A DNA stretch of 64,000 bases, from assembly GCA_027014125.1 (NCBI GenBank), contig JALWEI010000026.1:1-64000 (forward strand), read 5' to 3'. The stretch comes from Acidilobaceae archaeon. GTDB lineage: Archaea > Thermoproteota > Thermoprotei_A > Sulfolobales > Acidilobaceae. The translations under genes were made by a program, and so were the position numbers. A model generated the notes under the pieces. The model made no database searches. It saw only the letters and a list, made by a program, of their open reading frames with translations, and was not told where the DNA came from. This document shows, in pieces, positions 35,488 through 43,209 of this stretch; position 1 is the stretch's first letter; each line of letters opens with the position of its first letter.

Positions 35488-36735
35488 CTACAATAAGCTC
35501 CTAGGATCCGTGATCACCCCAGTAGCCGCAGCCGCTGCCGCCGTGTATGGGGATGCTAGGTAGATCCTGGCGGTGGGACTCCCCATCCTGCCCGGGAAGT
35601 TCCTATTGCTTGTCGAAACCGCTACCTCCTCATCAGCCAGCAGGCCGAGGTGCGCCCCTATGCAGGGGCCGCATGTGCCGTGGGCTATGGTGCAGCCAGC
35701 GTCTGAGAGCACCTGTATCACTCCCTCCCTGAGGAGCGTGTTGTACACCCTCCTGCTTGCTGGGACCGCTATGCACCTGGTCTTCACTCTCCTGCCCTTG
35801 AGGATCCTGGCCGCCATCCTATAGTCGCTGGCTCTGCCATTGGTGCAGCTCCCCAGGAAGACCTGGTCGACCTCCACACCCTCAAGCTCCCGGGCCGGCC
35901 TGGCCCTAGACGGCTCTGGGGGCTCCGAGATCATGGGCTCCAGGCTACTCAGGTTTATGCTCGCCTCATCATCATACTCAGCCCCGGGCTTGGGTGCTAG
36001 CTCCTCCACCTCCACGCCTAGGCTATTATAGTAGGCCCTCGTCACCTCGTCGCTTGGGAATATCGCGGCCTTTGCACCCATCTCTACGCTCATGTTTGAA
36101 ACAGTCATCCTATCCTCTACCCCTAGGCCTGCTAGGCCTGGGCCTGTGAACTCCATGCTCATGTATATCGCCCCATCCCTACCAACCAGGCTGGCTAGGT
36201 GGAGGGCTAGATCCTTGCTTGTTGTGCCATTGGGAAGGGTGCCCTCTAGCCTGACCTCTAGGACTTCTGGCACCCTTAGCCATGTCTTCCCCGTAACCAT
36301 TGCTAATGCGGCATCCGTGCTACCTACCCCGGTTGCCAGTGCGCCTACTGCGCCTAGGGTTACAGTGTGGCTGTCGGCCCCAACTATGACCATGCCGGGC
36401 CTGGCTATCGCGTCTTCAACCATAACCTGGTGGCTTATCCCGTAGCCTGCATCATAGAGCCTAACCCCGTTCCTCCTAGCCCACTCCCTCACCCTCTTGT
36501 GGACCCTAGCCGCGGCTAGGCTTGGGGCTGGCGCCGCGTGGTCTATGAACACTGTAACCCTACCCGGATCCCGGGGCCTGCTGGGAACTCCCGCCTCCTC
36601 CAGCACCCTTAGGGCTAGGGGCAGAGTACCATCATGAAGGTACACGTGGTCCACCTCTACTATAGCGATCTCACCCCGCTCCGGGGCCCTGCCAAGCCTC
36701 CTCTCGAGGATAACCTCTGTAAGCGTGCCAGCCAT
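35488..36735 (-). CDS. LeuC/aconitase-family large subunit, second paralogue
   Basis: About 415 residues with VGADSHTVTLGAVGALATGVGSTD, the cluster cysteines in VFLGSCTNGR and GTCGPCIGAH, and the C-terminal STSNRNFPGRMGS block. The ATG at 36735 follows GGGGTGAGG; the longer open frame (to 36918) only adds an arginine/serine-rich stretch antisense-like to the upstream gene and is not coding. It overlaps nothing upstream but starts 7 bases after the synthase gene stop, as expected for an operon. A 67-base segment (35838-35904) is identical to leuC at 5251-5317. Confidence 0.9.
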   Translation of the reverse strand: MAGTLTEVILERRLGRAPERGEIAIVEVDHVYLHDGTLPLALRVLEEAGVPSRPRDPGRVTVFIDHAAPAPSLAAARVHKRVREWARRNGVRLYDAGYGISHQVMVEDAIARPGMVIVGADSHTVTLGAVGALATGVGSTDAALAMVTGKTWLRVPEVLEVRLEGTLPNGTTSKDLALHLASLVGRDGAIYMSMEFTGPGLAGLGVEDRMTVSNMSVEMGAKAAIFPSDEVTRAYYNSLGVEVEELAPKPGAEYDDEASINLSSLEPMISEPPEPSRARPARELEGVEVDQVFLGSCTNGRASDYRMAARILKGRRVKTRCIAVPASRRVYNTLLREGVIQVLSDAGCTIAHGTCGPCIGAHLGLLADEEVAVSTSNRNFPGRMGSPTARIYLASPYTAAAAAATGVITDPRSLL

Positions 36736-36742
36736 CCCCGCC

Positions 36743-37933
36743 TCACCCCGCCATCCTGAGTGCCTCCTCCACGCTGACCCCCTGCTGGAGGAGCCTGTAG
36801 ACCCTCTCCACCCTCGGATCCCTCTTCCCTTCAACCCTGTACCCCAGGCTCCTGAGGAGGAGGTACACGCCGCTCCTGCCGGAGAGGCTGTCAACCTCAA
36901 CTGTAGCCCTCCTACCAACTATGCCCGGGTGGTATGGTAGGTAGATCCTGGGGTCCTTGAGCAGCCCATCCACATGTATCCCTGCTCTCGTGTTGAAGGC
37001 ATTCCTACCAACCACTGGCTGGTGCTCGGGGACCCTATAGCCCATCGCCTCCAGCTCCTCAACTATCCTAGGCAGGACTCTAAGGTTTACATCCTCCAGC
37101 CTACCGGTGATGGATGCATAGTGGAGGAGCATAACCTCGAGGGGGCAGTTCCCGGCTCTCTCACCTATACCCAGCAGGGTGCAGTTACTATAGGTGGCCC
37201 CGTATAGCCAGGCGGCCAGGTGGTTCGCAACCACGAGGCCCAGGTCATTGTGGCCGTGGAACTCTATCTGCCCCGGCTCCAGCCCTATGCCTCTCAGAGA
37301 CTCCACCAGCGCTGGCACCCCCCGGGGTAGGGGTGCGCCTGGGAAGGGTAGGCCTAGGCCCAGGGTGTCGGATAGCTTGACCCTGAAGGATACGCCCTCG
37401 GCCTCGGCTATCCTCAGGGCCCTGGTGACTAGGTCCTCGATAACGGTCCAGGGGGCCCTGGTGACGTCCTCCAGGGCTAGCCTAATGCCTATACCGCTCC
37501 CGGCCAGGAGCTGTATGGCCTCGAGGTACTTCTCCCTAGCCCTGCTCCAGGATACTCCAAGCTTCCTAGATATGTGGAGGGGCCCCACGCTGGCCAGTGC
37601 CACGGTCTCCTCTACTCTAGCCTCTACCGCTAGCCTTGCATCAGAGATCGTGGCCCTAATCCACCCCACTGGCCTGGGTCCCGAGCCCTGGTCCCGGATC
37701 TCCCTGTAGAGCCTCCTCTGCTCCTCTGTATATAGGAAAAGCTCGGTTGACTCGACTATGCTGCCCAGTCTAGCTATTAGGTTGTAGAGTCTCAGTCCCT
37801 CCTCTGCCTTGAGGCTTCTCCACCCCTGCATCCCGTCCCTGAGCGTCGTGTCTGTAACCATTAGCCTCCACTCTACGCTGGTCCCCGCCTCAGGGATCCA
37901 GGGAGGTGCATCCACGTCGACTTCGATCCTCAC
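36743..37933 (-). CDS. Re-citrate synthase / homocitrate synthase-like enzyme
   Basis: About 396 residues, DRE-TIM metallolyase. VTDTTLRDGMQG gives the catalytic Arg and metal Asp; HGHNDLGLVVANHLAAWLYGATYSNCTLLGIGERAGNCPLEVML and RAGIHVDGLLKD the two later metal/catalytic blocks. Unlike the leuA product, it has TELFLYTEEQRR, VGWIRAT, ALEDVTRAPWT and KLSDTLGLGLPFPGAPLPRGVP, features I associate with clostridial Re-citrate synthases. Homocitrate synthase of the lysine pathway is the main alternative. The GTG at 37933 with GGAGG upstream is chosen over the open frame to 37984. Divergent from an Lrp-type regulator. Confidence 0.75.
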   Translation of the reverse strand: MRIEVDVDAPPWIPEAGTSVEWRLMVTDTTLRDGMQGWRSLKAEEGLRLYNLIARLGSIVESTELFLYTEEQRRLYREIRDQGSGPRPVGWIRATISDARLAVEARVEETVALASVGPLHISRKLGVSWSRAREKYLEAIQLLAGSGIGIRLALEDVTRAPWTVIEDLVTRALRIAEAEGVSFRVKLSDTLGLGLPFPGAPLPRGVPALVESLRGIGLEPGQIEFHGHNDLGLVVANHLAAWLYGATYSNCTLLGIGERAGNCPLEVMLLHYASITGRLEDVNLRVLPRIVEELEAMGYRVPEHQPVVGRNAFNTRAGIHVDGLLKDPRIYLPYHPGIVGRRATVEVDSLSGRSGVYLLLRSLGYRVEGKRDPRVERVYRLLQQGVSVEEALRMAG

Positions 37934-38097
37934 ACGTAGCCCCCTCCACAGTCTCCAGGGAGGGGTGTGCGTGTAGTGCACCATGCTGGTATACTATTCC
38001 TACCGGGCTCGAACCAGGACTGCTATTCTGGTACCGGATCCGCCCCAGGATGCACCTGTTACATTCCATGGCGTAGATGGGTGTCTCGGGGATCGGC

Positions 38098-38107
38098 GGG
38101 TATATAT
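38098..38107 (+). promoter_or_regulatory. TATA box of the Lrp-type regulator gene
   Basis: GGTATATATGCC predicts transcription from about 38127. That excludes upstream start codons and supports the TTG at 38152, which follows GGTGG at 38138-38142. Confidence 0.5.
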
Positions 38108-38151
38108 GCCTGCCCTGGGGGCTGCTGTGGAGCATCCATGGTGGCTTTGTA

Positions 38152-38577
38152 TTGCAGAGCGGGGTCTTGGATGAGAGGGACCTGATACTCCTGGAGGAGC
38201 TTAAGAGGGACTCTAGGACCCCATTCAGTAGGCTGGCCAAGCTCCTGGGCGTGACAGAGTCTGCTGTTAGGAAGAGGGTTAGGAGGCTCGTGGAGGCGGG
38301 GGTGATTAGGAGGTTTACGATAGAGTACACCCTGCCTGGGGAGCTTGGCGCTATTATACTTGTAAAGGTGAGGTCGCCCACACCTGTGCCTGAGGTTTCG
38401 AAGCGTATAGCTGGTCACCGGTTTGTGGATCGGGTTGTGGAGGTTACCGGGGAGTATGATATCGTCGCTATGGCTAGGGCTGGTAGTGTGGGCGAGATCA
38501 ACGGGCTTATAGACTATATTAGGGGCGTGGAGGGTGTGGCTGAGACCTATACCATGATCATACTGAGGACCTACTAG
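38152..38577 (+). CDS. Lrp/AsnC-family transcription regulator
   Basis: About 141 residues. An N-terminal helix-turn-helix (LDERDLILLEELKRDSRTPFSRLAKLLGVTESAVRKRVRRLVEAGVI) is followed by an AsnC/RAM effector domain (GAIILVKVRSPTPVPEVSKRI... VVEVTGEYDIVAMARAGSVGEINGLIDYIRGVEGV). It is divergent from the Re-citrate-synthase-like operon, the usual position of a local regulator. Sulfolobus LysM is an Lrp-type regulator of lysine genes, so amino-acid control is plausible. Confidence 0.88.
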   Translation: MQSGVLDERDLILLEELKRDSRTPFSRLAKLLGVTESAVRKRVRRLVEAGVIRRFTIEYTLPGELGAIILVKVRSPTPVPEVSKRIAGHRFVDRVVEVTGEYDIVAMARAGSVGEINGLIDYIRGVEGVAETYTMIILRTY

Positions 38578-38613
38578 CCCCAAGCTGCCTGGGAGAGGGG
38601 GAAAAAGGGGGGT

Positions 38614-39249
38614 CTAGGTGGTTCTGAGGGCCTCTGCTATGAGCCTGTAGATCCTGCTTCTCCTGGCGAGCCTCATTATCTCTATCGAAACCCTGTTAGC
38701 CTCCGTGGCGCCGTGGAGCTCGTGCACAGCCATGATCATGGCAGCACTCTTTATAACCTCTATCTCTTCCGTGGGGAGGCCGGGCTCCCCGGCTAGCCTA
38801 GCTATTCTGTATGCCTTGGGTGTCAGGCTCCTACTTGGCAGGGGCTCCTCCTCTACCTTTACCCCGAGTGGCGTGAGTGTCTTCTGGGTTTTGCATCCCC
38901 TCGTCTCCGACTTCATAAGTATCTTCACGGTGTAGATCTTCTCTCTTATTATCGAGGGCTTCCTGCCTACTAGTACTGTATAGGTTGTGATCTCCTCGCT
39001 GCATATCCCCTCATCTATCTCCACTGCCTCGCCGCCGTGGAACGTGACCACGGGGATTATTCCCATAGCCGTGGCCCACGCCTCCAGCCTAGCCTCCATA
39101 TCGGCGTGGAACTCCTCTATCCTGGTGAAGGCTCTTGTCTTACCGTCGCCGTAGTGAACCCGGACCTCCCCCGCGTGGTGCTCTATCTTTATCGTCATCA
39201 TCCCCATAAGTTGTTGCAGTGCTTGTACTATGGGGATTCCGCCAGGCAC
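38614..39249 (-). CDS. Hypothetical protein
   Basis: 211 residues. The first 110 residues look beta-rich (MMTIKIEHHAGEVRVHYGDGKTRAFTRIEEFHADMEARLEAWATAMG), the last 80 helical (YRIARLAGEPGLPTEEIEVIKSAAMIMAVHELHGATEANRVSIEIMRLARRSRIYRLIAEALR). No family recognised. The start is uncertain: GTG at 39249 sits inside a GAGGTG ribosome-like site, while ATG codons at 39207-39198 lie further in. Confidence 0.5.
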   Translation of the reverse strand: MPGGIPIVQALQQLMGMMTIKIEHHAGEVRVHYGDGKTRAFTRIEEFHADMEARLEAWATAMGIIPVVTFHGGEAVEIDEGICSEEITTYTVLVGRKPSIIREKIYTVKILMKSETRGCKTQKTLTPLGVKVEEEPLPSRSLTPKAYRIARLAGEPGLPTEEIEVIKSAAMIMAVHELHGATEANRVSIEIMRLARRSRIYRLIAEALRTT

Positions 39250-39529
39250 CTCTGATCCCCGTAGGAATTGCTTGGCGACTTATTGTACTTGTTATAGTAT
39301 TGTTTTTGGTATATTATTAGTGCTGGCTGGTTTGTACTGGTAGGAGCTTGGTGCATGGCGTATGGGGCACCTGCGGCGTAAGGGTTGCGCCCTGTTACGC
39401 CGCACCTTCACGTAGAGCATCCATCCGGGTTATATGTCTTACTGTTCTTGCTACTACTGTTTTACACGTTAAAAAATTAGTATAATAAAGCAGGTCCTCG
39501 GCTCTCTGCCCCCGGTAGGGTGCATAGGC
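39250..39529. other. Intergenic region with a strong hairpin
   Basis: A 280-base gap between divergent genes. It contains AT-rich promoter-like stretches at both ends (TATATTATTAG near 39310; a run of TTAAAAAATTAGTATAATAAA near 39468-39488) and one perfect inverted repeat. I see no conserved open frame. Confidence 0.5.
39372..39404. other. Hairpin in the hypothetical/OsmC intergenic gap
   Basis: TGCGGCGTAA (39372-39381) and TTACGCCGCA (39395-39404) are perfect complements. Inside them GGG-TTGCG-CCC extends the stem, giving about 13 pairs with a 5-base loop. The position between two divergent promoters fits an operator or a short structured RNA rather than a terminator. Confidence 0.5.
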
Positions 39530-39898
39530 GTGGTCCTGCTCACCCAGGGAACAGGGTACTATGACTCCAGGAGGGGCGTCGCCGGGTTTAACGGGGTCGA
39601 GGTTAAGGGGGAGGAAATGGGTGTCTCCCTCGCGTTATCCCTCATAGCTTCGTGCGTCTCTAAGAAGGTCTCCACGATCCTGGGCCTAAGCAGGGTGGAG
39701 GCAATCCTGGAGGCCCATGCAGGGGTAGAGGCTCTCCTGGCCAGTGAGGAGCCTAGGGTTGAATACTTGATCCTGAGGATAATGGTTCCTGAGGGTGTGG
39801 GTGAGGATGAGGTTCGCAGCGCGGCGTTGAAGTGCCCCGTGCTGGGTATGGTGCTTGGGCTGGTGAGGGAGGTTAGGGTGGAGAGGCTCAGCTCATGA
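39530..39898 (+). CDS. OsmC-like protein
   Basis: 122 residues, shorter than most OsmC/Ohr proteins. The two conserved cysteines are recognisable: LSLIASCVSKKVSTILG (Cys42) and ALKCPVLGMVLG, with helix-strand spacing as in OsmC. Family members reduce organic hydroperoxides with this cysteine pair. The N-terminal beta region seems shortened. GTG at 39530 has GGGTG upstream. Ends 11 bases inside the convergent acetyl-CoA synthetase gene. Confidence 0.65.
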   Translation: MVLLTQGTGYYDSRRGVAGFNGVEVKGEEMGVSLALSLIASCVSKKVSTILGLSRVEAILEAHAGVEALLASEEPRVEYLILRIMVPEGVGEDEVRSAALKCPVLGMVLGLVREVRVERLSS

Positions 39899-41867
39899 GC
39901 CTCTTGAACTCCTCCACCCTCTTCTTGATTATTTCTATCGACTCGGGGTTCTCTAGTACTGCCAGGTTTCCTAGAGGCATGCCCCTGAGTATGGATCTTA
40001 TCACCCTCCTCATTATCTTGCCGCTCCTGGTCCTGGGTAGGTCCTCGACGAATAGTATCGCCTCCGGCTTGAAGGGCTTCCCAAGCTTCTCTGCAACCAT
40101 AGCCTTCAGCTCCTCCTCCAGCTCCCTGCTAGGCTCGGCCCCGGGCTTGAGGGTGGCGAAGCACCCTATAACCTCGCCCTTGACCTCGTGGGGCCAGCCT
40201 ATGCACGCGGACTCGGCCACCGCCGGGTGGGAGTTTATTATAGACTCGATCTCGGCTGGGCCGATCCTCTTGCCCGCTACCTTGATCAGGTCATCAGCCC
40301 TGCCCAGTATGTACCATAGCCCATCCTCGTCTATCAGGGCTAGGTCTCCGTGGTACCACATGCCTGGGAAGCGGCTCCAGTAGGTCCTTATGTACCTCTC
40401 CGGGTCCCTCCATAGGCCCCGTGTCATGCTCGGTGCCGGCTTCCTGGCGACTAGGTAGCCTGGTGTGCCCCTGACCGGGTTGCCCTGGTCATCCACCACG
40501 TCTACATCCATACCGAGGCCGGGGCCCCATAGTGTTGAGGGCTTGAGCTCCACGACCGGGCTGGGTAGGACGAAGCAGCCGAAGAGCTCGGTCCCGCCGC
40601 TGAGGTTTATCATGGGGCTCTTCTCGTCACCTACGTTCCTCACGACCCAGAGCCACGTGTCGGGGTCTATGGGCTCTCCTGTGTTGCCGAAGGCCCTTAT
40701 TGAGTCTAGGCTGTGCGTCTCCCTTGGGTTGGGGTCTAGCTTCTTGAGCATCCTGGCAACCGTGGCGGCGAAGCCGAAGTGGGTTACCTTGTACTCGTCT
40801 ATGATCCTCCACACCCTGTCCTTGTTGGGATAGTCTATAGCTCCCTCTATCATTAGGTGGCTTGCCCCTAGGAACTGGGATCCTATGACCTGCCAGGGCC
40901 CCATCATCCATCCTATGTCGGTTATCCACCATAGCCTGTCCCCGGGGGTCTCCCAGCCTGGCTTTATGTCAAGGTTGAAGTAGTGCTCCTTTGAGGGTTG
41001 TAGGAGGGCTCCGGCGTGGCTTATCACCGCTCCCTTCGGGGTGCCTGTGGTTCCGCTGGTGAAGAGGAGTAGTGCAGGGTGCTCTGGGTCCACCTCAACC
41101 GGGGGCTCTCTGCCCGACTTCACCGTGTCCCTGTATGACACGTCCCTGCCCTCCTCCCAGTCTACCTCTGCGCCCAGCCTCTCGACCACGATCATCCTCT
41201 CCACCGTTCCAGCCCTCCTTGCGGCCTCGTCTGCGTTTGGCTTGAGGAGTATCCTCCTCCCCCTCCTATAGTAGCCGTCAACGGTGAGTAGGACCCGTGA
41301 CTCTGCTAGCCTGAGCCTCTCTGCCACCGCCTCGGGGGCGAAGCCGCTGAATATGGGGCTGGCTATCGCCCCTATCCTTATGGCTGCAAGCATCGCTATG
41401 ATCGACTCCGGCATCATGGGGGCGTAGATCGAGACCACGTCCCCCTCCCTAACGCCCTGGCCGCGGAGGTAGGATGCCAGCCTCTCCACCTCGCCCTGGA
41501 GCTGGGTGTATGTGTAGGTCCTCACAGCCCCGTCTTCGCCTATCCAGGTGAAGGCCTCCCTCTCGCCTAGGCCCTTCTTGACGATCCTGTCGACCACATT
41601 GTAGGTTAGGTTTATGGATCCTCCCCTGTACCACTTGGCCCACTCCGGCCCGTTGCTCAGATCCACCGTCTCCCGGGGCTCCTTGAACCACTCGACTCCA
41701 AGCCAGTGGGGAAGGTTCCCCCAGAACCAGCGTATGTCCTCTGTGCTCTTCTTGACTAGCTCCTTGTAGGTGTTGAATCCGTGCTCATTCATGAACCTGT
41801 AGACGTTGGTGGACTCGACTAGGCTCCTGGGGGGCTTCCATATGTATGTCAAGCCTCTTAGCACCAT
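39888..41867 (-). CDS. acs: Acetyl-CoA synthetase (AMP-forming) or related acyl-CoA ligase
   Basis: 659 residues, the full ACS length. The adenylate-forming blocks are LLFTSGTTGTPKGAVISHAG, GNTGEPIDPDTW, WYHGDLALIDEDGLWYILGRADDLIKVAGKRIGPAEIES and PRTRSGKIMRRVIRS (C-terminal lysine). The N-terminal ACS domain (YKELVKKSTEDIRWFWGNLPHWLGVEWFKEP) is present. Substrates other than acetate (propionate, 3-hydroxypropionate, 4-hydroxybutyrate) are used by close crenarchaeal relatives and cannot be excluded. A TATA-like TTAATTATACC lies about 30 bases before the start, with palindromes upstream. Confidence 0.88.
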   Translation of the reverse strand: MVLRGLTYIWKPPRSLVESTNVYRFMNEHGFNTYKELVKKSTEDIRWFWGNLPHWLGVEWFKEPRETVDLSNGPEWAKWYRGGSINLTYNVVDRIVKKGLGEREAFTWIGEDGAVRTYTYTQLQGEVERLASYLRGQGVREGDVVSIYAPMMPESIIAMLAAIRIGAIASPIFSGFAPEAVAERLRLAESRVLLTVDGYYRRGRRILLKPNADEAARRAGTVERMIVVERLGAEVDWEEGRDVSYRDTVKSGREPPVEVDPEHPALLLFTSGTTGTPKGAVISHAGALLQPSKEHYFNLDIKPGWETPGDRLWWITDIGWMMGPWQVIGSQFLGASHLMIEGAIDYPNKDRVWRIIDEYKVTHFGFAATVARMLKKLDPNPRETHSLDSIRAFGNTGEPIDPDTWLWVVRNVGDEKSPMINLSGGTELFGCFVLPSPVVELKPSTLWGPGLGMDVDVVDDQGNPVRGTPGYLVARKPAPSMTRGLWRDPERYIRTYWSRFPGMWYHGDLALIDEDGLWYILGRADDLIKVAGKRIGPAEIESIINSHPAVAESACIGWPHEVKGEVIGCFATLKPGAEPSRELEEELKAMVAEKLGKPFKPEAILFVEDLPRTRSGKIMRRVIRSILRGMPLGNLAVLENPESIEIIKKRVEEFKRLMS

Positions 41868-41903
41868 GCTAGGATCCCATGCTGGCGGGTATAATTAATG
41901 CTA

Positions 41904-41951
41904 CCCACATGTGTGGGGTTTAGAAAGAGAGGGTTGGGGGTGTACACCCCC
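41904..41951. promoter_or_regulatory. Two palindromes between the TAXI gene end and the acs promoter
   Basis: CCCACA-TG-TGTGGG at 41904-41917 and the perfect 16-base GGGGGTGTACACCCCC at 41936-41951. The second may terminate the upstream TAXI transcript; the first is close to the acs TATA box (about 41890-41900) and could be an operator. Confidence 0.45.
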
Positions 41952-41971
41952 CGGGGCTGTTTGAGTGTGTG

Positions 41972-43063
41972 TTACGAGAGTACGCCCTGGTCCTTGTAGA
42001 ACTTCTCGGCGCCAGGGTGTAGTGGTATCGGGGTTGTCGGGGCCTTCTTTATGTCTATGTCCTTGGCCCTCTCGTGGACCGTCTTTATCTCGTCTAGGTG
42101 CTCGAACATGGTCTTCAGGAACTCGTATACTACGTCATCGGGTAGGTCTGCTGATGCAACTAGGGTGGCCATGACTGTCACGGTCTGTATCTCCTCGGTC
42201 TGGAACTCGTAGCTGCCTGCCGGTATCTTGTATGGTAGGTATAGGCTGCCTAGCCCGGCCTCCTTGAGCTTCTGTATAGCATCGTCAGGCACGCTGACTA
42301 GGTTGAGCTTGACCTGTATGGCTAGCTGCTCTATCTTTGGCGTTGGTACTCCGGCGACTACGAAGAATACGTCCACGGTACCCTGCTTTATCTGCTGGCT
42401 CACGTCCTTGAAGCCTAGCTCCTGCTTGACTATCTTATCCCATAGGCCTAGGGTTGAGAGTATGGTGTAGGCAGTTGCGTACAGTCCGCTACCCGGGTTT
42501 CCTACTGCGACTACCTTGCCCTCAAGGTCCCATATTGTCTTGACACCTGCATCTGCCCTAGCCGCTATCTGTATAGGCTCTGGGTAGAGGCTTGCCAGCG
42601 CCCTTAGGTTCTCTACCGGGTTGCCCTCGAAGTCCTTTATCAGCTTGCCGTTGTAGGCGAAGTACGCAACGTCGCTCTGCATGAGGGCTACCTGAGCGTC
42701 ACCGATCTTGATGGCCTTACCGTTGGCAACGCTCGCACCACTGTCCTGAGCCACTACCTCAAGCTTGTCGCTGTACTTCGAGACTACCTCCGCTATCCTC
42801 TTACCGAGTGGGTTGTAGATTCCTCCGGGGCTGCCGGTGTACATTATTATCCTGAACTTCTCCTCTTGCTGTGCCTGGGTCTGCTGGGCTGTCTGCTGCT
42901 GGGTCTGGGTCTGCTGTGCCTGTGTTGTCTGGGTTGTGGTTGCCTCTTCGCCTCCTCCCATGAACATGAATGCAGCCGCCACTATCACGAGGATGACGAT
43001 CACGCCGATGGCAATCATCATGGTGTTGCTTCCGCCGCTAGAAGCCTTCCTATGCCTTGCCAC
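41972..43063 (-). CDS. TAXI-family TRAP-transporter solute-binding protein
   Basis: 363 residues. A membrane anchor (about residues 14-36) is followed by a Thr/Gln-rich linker (EATTTQTTQAQQTQTQQQ and similar) typical of archaeal surface proteins, then a TAXI binding domain: GSPGGIYNPLGKRIAEVVSKY, DVAYFAYNG, DLEGKVVAVGNPGSGLYATA and QIKQGTVDVFFVVAGVPTPKI. It should deliver a carboxylate or amino acid to a TRAP permease, but no permease gene is in the window. A TATA-like CTTATAAG lies upstream. Confidence 0.88.
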   Translation of the reverse strand: MARHRKASSGGSNTMMIAIGVIVILVIVAAAFMFMGGGEEATTTQTTQAQQTQTQQQTAQQTQAQQEEKFRIIMYTGSPGGIYNPLGKRIAEVVSKYSDKLEVVAQDSGASVANGKAIKIGDAQVALMQSDVAYFAYNGKLIKDFEGNPVENLRALASLYPEPIQIAARADAGVKTIWDLEGKVVAVGNPGSGLYATAYTILSTLGLWDKIVKQELGFKDVSQQIKQGTVDVFFVVAGVPTPKIEQLAIQVKLNLVSVPDDAIQKLKEAGLGSLYLPYKIPAGSYEFQTEEIQTVTVMATLVASADLPDDVVYEFLKTMFEHLDEIKTVHERAKDIDIKKAPTTPIPLHPGAEKFYKDQGVLS

Positions 43064-43209
43064 TCCACATCCCTCCCGTTACGTGATAATATCGATTCAT
43101 GTCTTAGGGCTAAACCGGCTTATAAGTTTATAGAGATAAAGTATATGCCGCACCAGCCACAAACCGTCTATATAGTGATGGTCTACTCGCGCTCTCAAGT
43201 GTTACGGTA

